Part shown: one piece after another, positions 35,491 through 44,194 of the stretch
How positions within the stretch are numbered: the first letter of the stretch is position 1
Layout of the letters: every line of letters begins with the position of its first letter
Source: Nostocoides_A vanveenii
GTDB lineage: Bacteria > Actinomycetota > Actinomycetes > Actinomycetales > Dermatophilaceae
DNA: 64,000 nucleotides
Assembly (NCBI RefSeq): GCF_039531165.1
Contig: NZ_BAAAPN010000035.1
Coordinates: forward strand, 1-64,000
Reading direction: 5' to 3'
Notes under the pieces: generated by a model
The model's input: only the letters and a program-made list of their open reading frames with translations
What the model was told of the DNA's origin: nothing
The model's database searches: none
Position numbers and translations under genes: made by a program

Positions 35491-35509
35491 CTTGGCACTG
35501 ATTGCCAAC
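35491..35509. promoter_or_regulatory. Palindromic candidate PucR site upstream of hyuA
   Basis: CTTGGCACTGATTGCCAAC contains TTGGCA and its inverse TGCCAA five bases apart, the most symmetric version of the island motif. It lies directly upstream of the hyuA start and downstream of the amidase gene stop. Confidence 0.5.
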
Positions 35510-35536
35510 CAGTCCCGCGCTCCTGGGCAAGGTTGC

Positions 35537-35556
35537 CCGTCGAGAGGCCGATTCAG
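35537..35556. repeat. Dispersed 20-bp repeat, second copy
   Basis: Matches 25924-25943 at 19 of 20 positions (CCGTCGAGAGGCCG-R-TTCAG). It overlaps the end of the amidase gene and lies 23 bases from the single N at 35579, which may reflect assembly difficulty around a repeat family. Confidence 0.7.
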
Positions 35557-36449
35557 GCCCCTTGAGTGGCCGGGGGCGNTGCGGTCAGATCGGCGAGGTG
35601 CTTGGCGATCAGGTCGAGATTGCGGTCACGCAGGTGATCGAAGGCCTGCCTGATGTTGGACCCCGGCGTCAGCGAGGCCATTGCCTCCGCCGGGTCCAGC
35701 CGGGCGCTGACCCAGCCCTCGTGGGTCGCCGCCTTGGCGACGATGTGCCCGATCGGGGTGACGATGTGCGAGTTGCCGAAGTAGAGCACGCCCGCCGGGT
35801 CTGCCCCGACCGCATTGGCACCGATCAGATAGACGTGGTTGTCATAGGCCCGCGCCCGCGAGGTCAACTCCCAGATGTCCGCCGAGCGTAGGAGCGCGGA
35901 CGGCCGGCAGATGACCTCTGCCCCCTGCACGGCCTGGATCCGCGACAACTCCGGATAGTCGCCGTCGAAACAGATGATCATCCCGATCCGGCCGAGGTCG
36001 GTGTCACACACCGCGACGGTGTCGCCGGGAGTGACCCACCCCCCGCCGGTGACGATCTCGGAGCAGAACGGGTGCGTCTTGCGATAGACACCGAGCAGCG
36101 ATCCGTCGCGGTCGATCAGCACCGAAGAGTTGTAGACGACCCCGCGCTCGGGGCCGCGTTCATAGGTCCCCACGCACACGACGACGCCCAACTCGCGCGC
36201 GACCGCCTGGAGCGGCTCGATCATCGGGCCGGGCAGGTCAGTGACCAGGTCCCACAGCGCCTCGGTGCTGCAGTCAGGGGTGAAACCGGTCGTCGCCGAC
36301 TCCGGCAGCACGACCAGTTCGGCCCCCGTCGCCGCCGCGCAATCACGCGTGAACGCGACGCATTTGGCGAGATTCGCGGTGATCGACTCCGGCGTGAGCG
36401 GCCCGGGGACGGGTGCGATCTGGACGGCGGCAGCGGTGAAGGCTCTCAT
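35553..36449 (-). CDS. Nitrilase-superfamily amidohydrolase
   Basis: 298 residues from ATG 36449, 4 nt after the coxG stop. The Glu-Lys-Cys triad is visible: ELVVLPESATTGF (Glu), LLGVYRKTHPF (Lys) and IGMIICFDGDYPELSR (Cys). Such enzymes hydrolyse amides, nitriles or N-carbamoyl groups. In the proposed pathway it would hydrolyse malonamate to malonate and ammonia, or an N-carbamoyl intermediate. One residue near the C-terminus is unknown because of N at 35579 (TAXPPATQGA); the frame stays open. Confidence 0.88.
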   Translation of the reverse strand: MRAFTAAAVQIAPVPGPLTPESITANLAKCVAFTRDCAAATGAELVVLPESATTGFTPDCSTEALWDLVTDLPGPMIEPLQAVARELGVVVCVGTYERGPERGVVYNSSVLIDRDGSLLGVYRKTHPFCSEIVTGGGWVTPGDTVAVCDTDLGRIGMIICFDGDYPELSRIQAVQGAEVICRPSALLRSADIWELTSRARAYDNHVYLIGANAVGADPAGVLYFGNSHIVTPIGHIVAKAATHEGWVSARLDPAEAMASLTPGSNIRQAFDHLRDRNLDLIAKHLADLTAXPPATQGA

Positions 36450-36453
36450 CGCG

Positions 36454-37131
36454 TCACCGCAGCCCGCGGATGGCTGCGCCGAGCGCGACACCGGCCAGCG
36501 CGACGAGGCCGCCAACCGCAACCCCGAGCGCAAACCCATTGTCGCCCAAGGCAGTTCCACCACCACCCGCCGGCCGATTGACGTATGCCGCCCCCTCGCC
36601 CCCCGCGCCCGCCGCACCCGCCGCGCCGGACACGGCACCCCCCGCGGCCGGCGACGCCCCCACCCCGACGGGCACCTTCGCGGCCTCGCGGACACCCGCG
36701 ATGTCGTCGTCGACCGCCTTGAAGAACTCGCCGGCCATCTTCTTGGTGACACCCGTGAGCATGCGCTGCCCGACCCCGCCGATCATCCCGCCGACGATGG
36801 CGTCGGCGTCATAGGTCAGATCGGTCCCGCCGGACGCGGACGGCGCCAGGCGCACGGCCACATCCGCCGCGATGGTGCCCGGCCCACCGGCTCCTTGGGC
36901 CTTCATCATGAACGAACCGGGCTCGACCTTGTCCGAGATCGCGACCGTGCCGTCATACGTCCCCCTAACAGCGGCGACACCTGCGGTCACCCGCATGGCA
37001 TAGACGTCCGGCCCGGTCTCGGTGAGGGTCTCGCACCCCGGCAGGACGCGGGCGAGCACGGCCGGGTCCATGAAGGCCGCCCACACCTTGTCGACGGGCG
37101 CGTTGAGGGTGTGCGCACCGGAAATCTTCAT
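36454..37131 (-). CDS. coxG: CoxG-like SRPBCC protein with C-terminal membrane helix
   Basis: 225 residues. Residues 1-150 are the CoxG/SRPBCC fold (MKISGAHTLNAPVDKVWAAF; LARVLPGCETLTETGPDVY; GTYDGTVAISDKVEPG). An Ala/Gly/Pro linker leads to a C-terminal helix (FALGVAVGGLVALAGVALGA). In Oligotropha, CoxG helps recruit CO dehydrogenase to the membrane; here it probably anchors the molybdenum hydroxylase encoded just upstream. Confidence 0.88.
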   Translation of the reverse strand: MKISGAHTLNAPVDKVWAAFMDPAVLARVLPGCETLTETGPDVYAMRVTAGVAAVRGTYDGTVAISDKVEPGSFMMKAQGAGGPGTIAADVAVRLAPSASGGTDLTYDADAIVGGMIGGVGQRMLTGVTKKMAGEFFKAVDDDIAGVREAAKVPVGVGASPAAGGAVSGAAGAAGAGGEGAAYVNRPAGGGGTALGDNGFALGVAVGGLVALAGVALGAAIRGLR

Positions 37132-37144
37132 GTCTGCTCCTTTG

Positions 37145-39559
37145 CTAGCCAGCGGTCGCGCGACGACGCAACGAGGGCAGCTCGCCCCGCTCGTGGCGTT
37201 GCCGCAACTCCCACAGTTCGACGGGGGAAATGGGCATCGCGGTGATGGGGAAGCCCTCGGCGTCCTCGATGGCGGACGCGATCACAGCAGTTACCGGAAT
37301 GCACCCGGCTTCGCCGGCGCCCTTGATGCCCAAGGGATTCAGCGGTGACGGCGTTTCTAGGTGATCGGCCTCGACGTGCGGCACCTCGGTGGCATAGGGA
37401 ATGAGGAAGTCCATGAAGCTCGCGTTGAGCAACTGCCCCGACTCGTCGTAGACCATGCGCTCGTAGAGCGCGCCACCGACGCCCTGGGCCACGCCGCCGT
37501 GAACCTGGCCCTCGACGATCATCGGGTTGACCATGGTGCCGCAGTCGTGGATGACGCAGTAGCGCAGGATGCGGATCTCGGCGGTCACCGGGTCGGTTTC
37601 GACGATCGCTGCATGCATGCCGTTGGCGAAGGTCGCCTGCGTCGGGCTGTAGAAGTCCTTGCCCTCTAAGCCCGGCTCTTCGTCGTCGGCGACCGGCGGC
37701 TTGTCGGGGTCGAAGGTCCCGGCGAACTGGGTCGCCGCCTTGGCGGCCTCGTCGAAGGCATAGCGCAACGGGTTGGACAGCACCGCGGTGGTGCCGATCG
37801 GCATCCGTGCATCGGGCATGCCCTTGACCGAGATGATGCCGTCGACGATCTCCAGATCCTCCTCGGCCGCCTCGAGGGCCTCGGCCGCGATCTTGATCGC
37901 CTTGGCGCGCACGGCGCGGGCCGCCAACGCGATCGCATTGCCGGACATCACGGCGGCCCGCGACGCGAAAGTGCCTACGGCATAAGGCATTCGACGCGTG
38001 TCGCCAGTCGTGACATAAACCGACTCCAGGGGCACACCGAGCTCATCGGCGACGATCTGGGCAAAGGCCGTCTGATGGCCCTGGCCCTGCGTCGTCAGGC
38101 CCGTCGCGACGTTGACTCGCCCGCTGGTCTCGATGACGATGTGCGCGCCTTCATAAGGCCCGACGCCGGTGCCCTCGACATAGCAGCCGATGCCGAGCCC
38201 GACCGTGCGCCCTTCGGCCTCGGCCCGCGCCCGATAGCCCGCGAAGTCGTCCCAGCCGACGAGCGCCTTGAGCTTGGCGAGCGAAGCGGGGAAGTCGCCG
38301 CTGTCGTATTTGAGCGGCCGGCCATCCTGAAACATCAACCCGTGGTCGTAGGGCATCTCCTCGGGGAGGATGAAGTTGCGGCTGCGCACCTCGGCCCGAT
38401 CCAGCCCCAACTCGTCGGCGATGGCGTCCATGGTCCGCTCCATCGCGAAGCAGCCCTGCGGCCGGCCCGCGCCCCGATAAGGTGTCACGAGAACGGTATT
38501 GGTGTAGAGCGACCAGAACTCGACGCGATAGGTGCCGGGTTTGTAGGGCCCGAGCAGCTGGGTCGAGGTGATGATCGGGACGATGATCCCGTAGGGCGTG
38601 TAGGCCCCGTTGTCGTGCCAGAACTTCACGTCGAGCGCAAGGATCCGGCCCTCGTCGTCGAAGCCGACCTCGACCTCCTGCAACTGTCCGCGCTCGTGCG
38701 CCGAGGAGATGAAGTGCTCGCGGCGATCTTCGGTCCACTTCACCGGATGCCCGAGAAGCCTTGCGGCCCAAGGGATCAGAACTTCCTCGGGCCAGGGGTG
38801 CATGATCTTGACGCCGAAGCCGCCTCCCACGTCTGGCGCGATGCAGTCGACCTTGGCCAGGGGCAATCCCAAGCGCGCAGCCACGGCCGCACGCACGCCG
38901 GTCGATGTCTGGGTCGAGGACCAGATGGTCAGGCGCTCGGCGTCACTGTCCCAGACGGCATACACGCCCTTGCCTTCCATCGGCGTGCAGGCGCTGCGTT
39001 CGATGGACAGATCCAGCTTCAGCCGGCGCGGGGCACCACCCATTGCCGCATCGACGTCGCCGACCTCCTGGACCATATGCGCCGAGACATTCCCGGGTGC
39101 GTCGACATGCACGAGATCCGTTGCTGCACGGGCAGTTTCGAGACCGACCACCGCGGGCAGGAAGTCGTAGTCCACGCGGATTCGGGCCACCGCATCCTCG
39201 GCGGCGTAGCGATCCTCGGCGACGACGAGGACGATCGCCTCGCCGACGTGGTTGACGGTGTCCTTGGCGAGGGCATAGCCGGTGCGTGGCGCCGTCAGCG
39301 CGGGGTGCGGGATCAGCAGCGGCAGGCACTCCCCCACCTGACCCTCGAGATCTTCGTGCGTCCAGATGCCGATCAGGCCTGGGGTGTCGAGGGCGTCCCT
39401 GACGTCGATATCGGTGATCCGCGCGTGCGCGTGCGGACTGCGGACGAAGGCCGCTTCATAGGCCGTATGCCCGAGATCGTCCAGATAGCGTCCGCCCCCG
39501 GTCACCAGGCGCGGATCCTCACGGCGCTGCACCGGCGCACCGAAGAGTTTGGTGGTCAT
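37145..39559 (-). CDS. Molybdopterin-binding large subunit of xanthine-dehydrogenase-family hydroxylase
   Basis: 804 residues from ATG 39559 (ATGA overlap with the iron-sulfur subunit). Family marks: FGAPVQRREDPRLVTGGGRY, VAPDVGGGFGVK, VTPYRGAGRPQGCFAMERT, TGLTTQGQGHQTAFAQIVAD and LGIKGAGEAGCIPVTAVIAS. The CO-dehydrogenase loop AYxCSFR is absent and YRGAGR is present instead, so this is not a form I CO dehydrogenase but a hydroxylase of an N-heterocycle or aldehyde. Hydroxylation of uracil/thymine to barbiturate/5-methylbarbiturate is my inference from context. Confidence 0.9.
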   Translation of the reverse strand: MTTKLFGAPVQRREDPRLVTGGGRYLDDLGHTAYEAAFVRSPHAHARITDIDVRDALDTPGLIGIWTHEDLEGQVGECLPLLIPHPALTAPRTGYALAKDTVNHVGEAIVLVVAEDRYAAEDAVARIRVDYDFLPAVVGLETARAATDLVHVDAPGNVSAHMVQEVGDVDAAMGGAPRRLKLDLSIERSACTPMEGKGVYAVWDSDAERLTIWSSTQTSTGVRAAVAARLGLPLAKVDCIAPDVGGGFGVKIMHPWPEEVLIPWAARLLGHPVKWTEDRREHFISSAHERGQLQEVEVGFDDEGRILALDVKFWHDNGAYTPYGIIVPIITSTQLLGPYKPGTYRVEFWSLYTNTVLVTPYRGAGRPQGCFAMERTMDAIADELGLDRAEVRSRNFILPEEMPYDHGLMFQDGRPLKYDSGDFPASLAKLKALVGWDDFAGYRARAEAEGRTVGLGIGCYVEGTGVGPYEGAHIVIETSGRVNVATGLTTQGQGHQTAFAQIVADELGVPLESVYVTTGDTRRMPYAVGTFASRAAVMSGNAIALAARAVRAKAIKIAAEALEAAEEDLEIVDGIISVKGMPDARMPIGTTAVLSNPLRYAFDEAAKAATQFAGTFDPDKPPVADDEEPGLEGKDFYSPTQATFANGMHAAIVETDPVTAEIRILRYCVIHDCGTMVNPMIVEGQVHGGVAQGVGGALYERMVYDESGQLLNASFMDFLIPYATEVPHVEADHLETPSPLNPLGIKGAGEAGCIPVTAVIASAIEDAEGFPITAMPISPVELWELRQRHERGELPSLRRRATAG

Positions 39560-40071
39560 CGCTGCTCCTCCGCTCGCCGGTTCATGATCTCCGCGGCGCG
39601 CAGGACCGACGTGACGATGTTCTGATATCCGGTGCACCGGCACAGATTCCCCGACACCGCCTCGCGCGCTTCCTCCTCGCTGGGGGTGGGGTTCTCGGCG
39701 AGGTAGGCCGTGATTGTCGTGATGAAACCCGGTGTGCAGAAACCACATTGGAGACCGTGGCATTCGGTGAAGGCTTGCTGGACGGGTCCCATCGCGTCGA
39801 TCGTGCCGCAGCCCTCAACCGTCGTCAGGTCGCGCCCGATGGCCTGCACGGCGAACATCAGACAGGAGCGCACCGGCCGGCCGTCGAGAAGCACTGTGCA
39901 CGCGCCGCAAACGCCATGCTCACAGCCGACATGCGTGCCGGTCAGCCGCAGGTCGTGGCGCAGGAAATCCGAGAGCAGCCGGCGCGCGGGCACCGAGGCG
40001 CTGCAGCCGACGCCGTTGACGGTGACCTGCACCGGGATCAGCACGTCGGCGCCATAGGTCGTCTCGGTCAT
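39556..40071 (-). CDS. [2Fe-2S] subunit of molybdenum hydroxylase
   Basis: 171 residues. First plant-type cluster: GCEHGVCGACTVLLDGRPVRSC; second cluster: GLQCGFCTPGFI and NLCRCTGYQNI. It passes electrons from the molybdenum site to FAD. ATG at 40071 overlaps the FAD-subunit stop. Complete and of normal length. Confidence 0.95.
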   Translation of the reverse strand: MTETTYGADVLIPVQVTVNGVGCSASVPARRLLSDFLRHDLRLTGTHVGCEHGVCGACTVLLDGRPVRSCLMFAVQAIGRDLTTVEGCGTIDAMGPVQQAFTECHGLQCGFCTPGFITTITAYLAENPTPSEEEAREAVSGNLCRCTGYQNIVTSVLRAAEIMNRRAEEQR

Positions 40072-40928
40072 CGGGCCATCACCTCAGCAACGAGTCGGCG
40101 AGTCAGTTCGCCGGCGAGCATGCGCCGGTAGTCCGCGCTCGCGTGGATATCGGACTCGGGCTGCACGTGCGCGCGCACCGCACCGATCAGATCGTCGGCG
40201 CGCGCCGCCACGTCCGCCTGGGTGGTCCCGACGAGTACCGCCGTCAGATCGAGAACGCTGGGCACATCGGTGACCGAGACGTATGCCGCTCGCGCCCGCG
40301 CGATCGCCCCCTCCTGACACGTGAGCGCAACTCCCACGCCGGCGAGTGCGTAATCCCCACGGCGTCGGGCCGACTCGGTGAAACCCGTGCGGGTGCCACT
40401 CGGGAAGCGGCCGAAGCGGACCGCGACAACGACCTCGTCGGCCCCAATGGCGATCTCCAACGGGCCCGCGAAGAAGTCATGCGCGGAGATCTCTCGCGCG
40501 CCCGCCGGGCCCTGCACCTCGACGATGGCATCGGTCAGCACAGCGATCGACGGCATCTCGCCGGCGGCGTCCGCATGGGCGATCGAGCCCACGGTCGTGC
40601 CGCGGTTGCGGATCGCAGGGTGCGCCACGTTGAGGAGAGCCTGCCGCAGGAGGGGAAGTGCGGCATACACCTCGTCGGAGCGCTCGACGTCGCGGTGGCG
40701 GACGGTCGCACCGACGCGTACGGCATCCTCGGTGACGGTGACGGTATCGAGGCCGGCGACCTGGTTGATGTCGATCAGGTGGGCCGGGGCGGCCAGGCGC
40801 ATGGACAGCATCGGGATGAGGCTCTGGCCACCCGCGAGCACCTTGCCGTCGTGACCGACCTCGCCGAGCACGGCCACGGCCTCATCGAGGCTTCGCGGGG
40901 CGTGATACGCGAAGGGTGCGGGCTTCAT
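40068..40928 (-). CDS. FAD-binding subunit of molybdenum hydroxylase (CoxM type)
   Basis: 286 residues. FAD-binding motifs KVLAGGQSLIPMLSMRL and NRGTTVGSIAHADAAGEMP are clear, followed by the CO-dehydrogenase flavoprotein C-terminal domain. First gene of the M-S-L-CoxG-amidase run. A strong hairpin separates it from the permease gene upstream. Confidence 0.94.
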   Translation of the reverse strand: MKPAPFAYHAPRSLDEAVAVLGEVGHDGKVLAGGQSLIPMLSMRLAAPAHLIDINQVAGLDTVTVTEDAVRVGATVRHRDVERSDEVYAALPLLRQALLNVAHPAIRNRGTTVGSIAHADAAGEMPSIAVLTDAIVEVQGPAGAREISAHDFFAGPLEIAIGADEVVVAVRFGRFPSGTRTGFTESARRRGDYALAGVGVALTCQEGAIARARAAYVSVTDVPSVLDLTAVLVGTTQADVAARADDLIGAVRAHVQPESDIHASADYRRMLAGELTRRLVAEVMAR

Positions 40929-40974
40929 CGCTCGATCCTGCCGTCCAAACTCATCAAGGGGAAGGGGGAATGGG

Positions 40975-41007
40975 GGCAGCCCCGAGGGACGCGCCCTCGG
41001 GGCTGCC
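40975..41007 (-). terminator. Hairpin between permease and hydroxylase genes
   Basis: Arms of 14 bp (40975-40988 and 40994-41007) pair perfectly around a 5-nt loop, 14 nt after the permease stop on the minus strand and about 45 nt before the FAD-subunit start. Either a full terminator, implying a separate hydroxylase promoter in a very short space, or an attenuator tuning hydroxylase expression. Confidence 0.75.
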
Positions 41008-41020
41008 GGCCGGGTTCGGG

Positions 41021-42508
41021 TCAGCCCTGGGGGCGGCGGCCGTAGAAGTCCTCGGGATTGTCGTCCTGGAGCAGGTCGTCGATCCCGTCGCTGTCGCCAT
41101 AGGTGTAGTCACCGACGGCGATCAGCGCGCCGTCGGCGCGGGTGCGCAGGTCCGCAGGAGCGAGCGCCTTAGCCAGGTGGTAGGCACCCACCGCGACGAT
41201 CGTGCCCAGCGAGATGCCGCCGAGGCTGAAGTTGTCGGTGAACTTCATCTGGACGTCACCGACGCCGATGATGATGCCGGCCGCGACGGGGACGAGGTTG
41301 ATCGGGTTGCCGAAGTCCACCCCGTTCTCCTTCCATATCTTGGCGCCGAGCAGGCCGATCATGCCGTAGAGCACCACGGTGATGCCGCCGAGGACCCCGC
41401 CGGGGATGGAGAAGACGAGGGCCCCGAACTTCGGGGAGAAGCCGAAGATGATTGCGACCAAGGCGGCGACCCAGTAGGCAGCTGTCGAGTAGACGCGGGT
41501 GGCCGCCATGACGCCGATGTTCTCGGCATACGTGGTGGTCGGCGAGCCACCGACGAAGGAGGCGAGGGTGGTGCCGACGCCGTCACCGGCGATAGCGCGT
41601 CCCATCATCGGGTCGAGGTCCTTGCCGGTCATCTCGGCGACGGCCTTGACGTGCCCGGTGTTCTCCGCGATCAGCGCGATAACGGCGGGCAGGACGAGCA
41701 GGATCGCCGCCATGGAGAAGCTCGGCATGTGCCAGCCGGCCACCTCCATGCCATCCGCCCCGGTCGTCGTCTTGAGGGGCAGGCCCAACCAGGACGCCGA
41801 GCCCACTCCCGAGGTGTTCCACCGCACGTGCTCGGTCGCTTCGGTTGCCCCACCGAGGACCGACGTGATCGGGCCGGCGGTCTTGTCCAGGATCCACGAA
41901 AGAGCGGTGCCGAAGATCAGCGCGAGGAAGACCGAGATGCGGCCGATGAAGCCCTTGAAGGCGACGGCGACGACGATGGTGAAGAGCATCGTGAGCAGTG
42001 CGACCCATTGATCCTGCGGCCAATAGATGCCGGCAACCACCGGCGCGAGGTTGAAGCCGATGAGCATGACGACCGCGCCGGTCACGACCGGCGGTAGCAC
42101 TCGGTGCAGGACACCGGACCCGAGGAAGTGAATGGCAACGCCGACAAGAGCCAGCACGATGCCGGCGATCATGATGGCGCCAGTGACGCGTGCCGAGGTG
42201 GCGCCTTCTTGCGCGCGGATCGCGGCGACGGCGCCGACGAAGGATGCCGACGTCCCGAGATAGGAGGGGACCTTTCCGTCGACGATGAGCAAGAAGATGA
42301 TCGTCGCAATGCCGCTCATCATGATTGCCAGCTGCGGGTTCAGCCCCATGACCAGAGGGAAGACAAAGGTCGCGCCGAACATGGCGACGACATGCTGAGC
42401 GCCCAGACCGACGGTCTTGGCCCAGCTGAGGCGCTCGTCGGGAGCGACGACATCATCGGGGCCGGTCAGGCCCCCGTCACCATGCAACTTCCAACCAAAG
42501 GCGGCCAT
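41021..42508 (-). CDS. NCS2-family permease, uracil (UraA)-like
   Basis: 495 residues from ATG 42508 (GGGAG 6-7 nt upstream; an upstream TTG is also in frame). About 12-14 hydrophobic segments. LGAQHVVAMFGATFVFPLV is the early NCS2 QH motif, and TTTYAENIGVMAATRVYS closely follows the E. coli UraA version of the NAT signature, rather than the xanthine/urate transporters' form. I therefore predict proton-coupled uracil/thymine uptake. First structural gene after pucR on this strand. Confidence 0.88.
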   Translation of the reverse strand: MAAFGWKLHGDGGLTGPDDVVAPDERLSWAKTVGLGAQHVVAMFGATFVFPLVMGLNPQLAIMMSGIATIIFLLIVDGKVPSYLGTSASFVGAVAAIRAQEGATSARVTGAIMIAGIVLALVGVAIHFLGSGVLHRVLPPVVTGAVVMLIGFNLAPVVAGIYWPQDQWVALLTMLFTIVVAVAFKGFIGRISVFLALIFGTALSWILDKTAGPITSVLGGATEATEHVRWNTSGVGSASWLGLPLKTTTGADGMEVAGWHMPSFSMAAILLVLPAVIALIAENTGHVKAVAEMTGKDLDPMMGRAIAGDGVGTTLASFVGGSPTTTYAENIGVMAATRVYSTAAYWVAALVAIIFGFSPKFGALVFSIPGGVLGGITVVLYGMIGLLGAKIWKENGVDFGNPINLVPVAAGIIIGVGDVQMKFTDNFSLGGISLGTIVAVGAYHLAKALAPADLRTRADGALIAVGDYTYGDSDGIDDLLQDDNPEDFYGRRPQG

Positions 42509-42536
42509 CGGCAACTCCCACTTCTTACGGCGTCCT

Positions 42537-42550
42537 TGAGACGCGTCTCA
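42537..42550. promoter_or_regulatory. 14-bp perfect palindrome upstream of the permease gene
   Basis: TGAGACGCGTCTCA, fully self-complementary, 29 nt upstream of the permease ATG. Possible operator distinct from the CGTTGGCA motif. Confidence 0.45.
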
Positions 42551-42633
42551 CACCCACCACCAGGGTTGTTGGAACGCTAGTGCGCGCGCGGCGGCACTGA
42601 ACCGAGCAGTAACTGACATGGGACGTATGCCCA

Positions 42634-42650
42634 CGTTGGCAGGACTTGCC
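42634..42650. promoter_or_regulatory. Candidate PucR site upstream of the permease gene
   Basis: CGTTGGCAGGACTTGCC, in the gap between the pucR stop and the permease start, with GGCA/TTGCC half-symmetry like the site in front of hyuA. Confidence 0.5.
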
Positions 42651-42684
42651 CGCGTGTCCGCCCCCCGTGATCTCGCCGAAACGC

Positions 42685-44097
42685 TCAGGTATGGGGCGCC
42701 GACCTGCGGCTTTGCGCCAATCCGCGCATCTCAAGCACCTTGAGGGCGAGAGCCAGCGTCAGCCGCAGTTGTGGGTCGGTCGTGAAGGGGCCAAGGATGC
42801 GCTCGAGCTTGGCGATGCGATAGCGCAGCGTGTTGTAGTGGAAGAAGAGCAAGCGCGACGCCTCGGCGACATTGAGATTGGTGTCGATGAGCACGGCGAG
42901 GGTCAGGCGCAGGTCGGCGTTCTCCGGGCTGTCGTCGGTGGCCAGCTCGCCGAGGGCATCGGTGACGAACTGGCGCAGTTCTTCGGAATCCGGGACCAGG
43001 GACAGCAGCCGGTAGATCCCCAACTCGTCGAAGTGCGTGATCGCGCCGGCGCCGTGTTTCTGGCGGCCGACGGCGGCAGCCCGCAAGGCCTCGGCATACG
43101 CCATCGGGAGGGACTCGATCGCCGTGATCGGGCGGGAGACGCCGGTGGAGAAGGTGCGGCGACCACCGCCGCCGTCGCCGCGGACGATGCGGGCGAGGTC
43201 GGTGACGATCGCCATGATCTTCTCGGTCGCCATCTCTGGCGGCAGCGGCAGCAGCGCCACGATCTCTTGACTGAAACCCATCACCGGAACCCGGCGATCC
43301 CGTGCCCCCACCGCGCGGATCCAGGCGCGGGCGAAGCGCTGCTGAAGGGCGCGGACCTCCTCGGAGTCGCGGTGCGTGAAGGTGTCGTTCTCATCGGTCT
43401 CCGCGACCACGACGACCATCCGGTCGGTCAGCGTCCAACCGAGGCTGTCCGCGTGGGCGATGGCCTCGGCCGTGCTGCCCGCACGTCCGGCCAGAGCGTC
43501 GCGAAGGAATTCAGCGCGGTACTTGCTCTCGACGGCGGTCACGGCCTGCTCGCGGGCAATGGCAAGGGCGGCCACGGTCGCCGAACGCTCCAGAAGATGA
43601 ATATCGTTGCGCGACAGGGCCCGATCCTTGGCGAAGGCGACGATGCGGCCCTCCACCCCGCTGCCGCCGATGATCCGGACGGTCGCCCGACGCACCCAAT
43701 CGGCGTCGCCGGACCGCTCGCCGACCATCTCGTGCTCGACGAGGAACCGGCCGGTGGGGTCGAAGGCCGAGGTGGCTGCCGCCTCCTCGATGGCCGCTGA
43801 GTCGCCGGCCTGGGCGATCACCCGGCCGTCGGTTGTCGTGATCATGACGACGGTCTCCATGAGGGCGGCGAGCGCCTCGCACAGGTCGGCCAGGGAGCCG
43901 CCGGCCACCACGATGGAGAGCAGCGACCGGTGGACTTCGTCCTCACGACGCAAGGCAGCGATCAGCTGCCCGGCGAGGGCGCGCAGCTCGGGCTCGGCGA
44001 GGGTGTCCGGGATCTGGGGCGGCAGTTCACCGGGCGTCATGGTGGTTCCGAGAAGGTCGAGCCCCGAGCCGGTCCGATCGTTGGCAACATTCACCAT
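42685..44097 (-). CDS. PucR/CdaR-family transcriptional regulator
   Basis: 470 residues. The C-terminal PucR HTH is clear: NVAEASRLLFFHYNTLRYRI, then AKLERILGPFTTDPQLRLTL. The central GGDEF-like/CdaR region and an N-terminal sensory (GAF-like) part (MMETVVMITTTDGRVIAQAG-like text near residue 80) come before it. PucR regulators control purine or ureide catabolism. Divergent to the allH/allFG-like genes and upstream of the permease, it is the obvious regulator of the island. A copy of the candidate operator lies within its first codons, consistent with autoregulation. Confidence 0.9.
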   Translation of the reverse strand: MVNVANDRTGSGLDLLGTTMTPGELPPQIPDTLAEPELRALAGQLIAALRREDEVHRSLLSIVVAGGSLADLCEALAALMETVVMITTTDGRVIAQAGDSAAIEEAAATSAFDPTGRFLVEHEMVGERSGDADWVRRATVRIIGGSGVEGRIVAFAKDRALSRNDIHLLERSATVAALAIAREQAVTAVESKYRAEFLRDALAGRAGSTAEAIAHADSLGWTLTDRMVVVVAETDENDTFTHRDSEEVRALQQRFARAWIRAVGARDRRVPVMGFSQEIVALLPLPPEMATEKIMAIVTDLARIVRGDGGGGRRTFSTGVSRPITAIESLPMAYAEALRAAAVGRQKHGAGAITHFDELGIYRLLSLVPDSEELRQFVTDALGELATDDSPENADLRLTLAVLIDTNLNVAEASRLLFFHYNTLRYRIAKLERILGPFTTDPQLRLTLALALKVLEMRGLAQSRRSAPHT

Positions 44098-44157
44098 TGG
44101 CCGATCGTAGACGGCAGAAGTTTCAGGAGATAGCCACCTTCGTTGGCAAGATTCTCC
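44079..44157. promoter_or_regulatory. Pair of candidate PucR sites in the pucR/allH divergent region
   Basis: CGTTGGCAACATTC at 44079-44092 (inside the first codons of pucR) and CGTTGGCAAGATTCTCC at 44141-44157 (between the divergent genes). They agree at 13 of the first 14 positions and lie 62 nt apart, about six helical turns. Confidence 0.55.
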
Positions 44158-44194
44158 ATCCGAGTTGCCGCCGAGTCCCCGCTAGCGTCGGGGA

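Noticed and set aside
37145..40928. Aerobic carbon monoxide dehydrogenase operon
   Set aside because: The large subunit lacks the AYxCSFR active-site loop; the presence of coxG alone is not specific.
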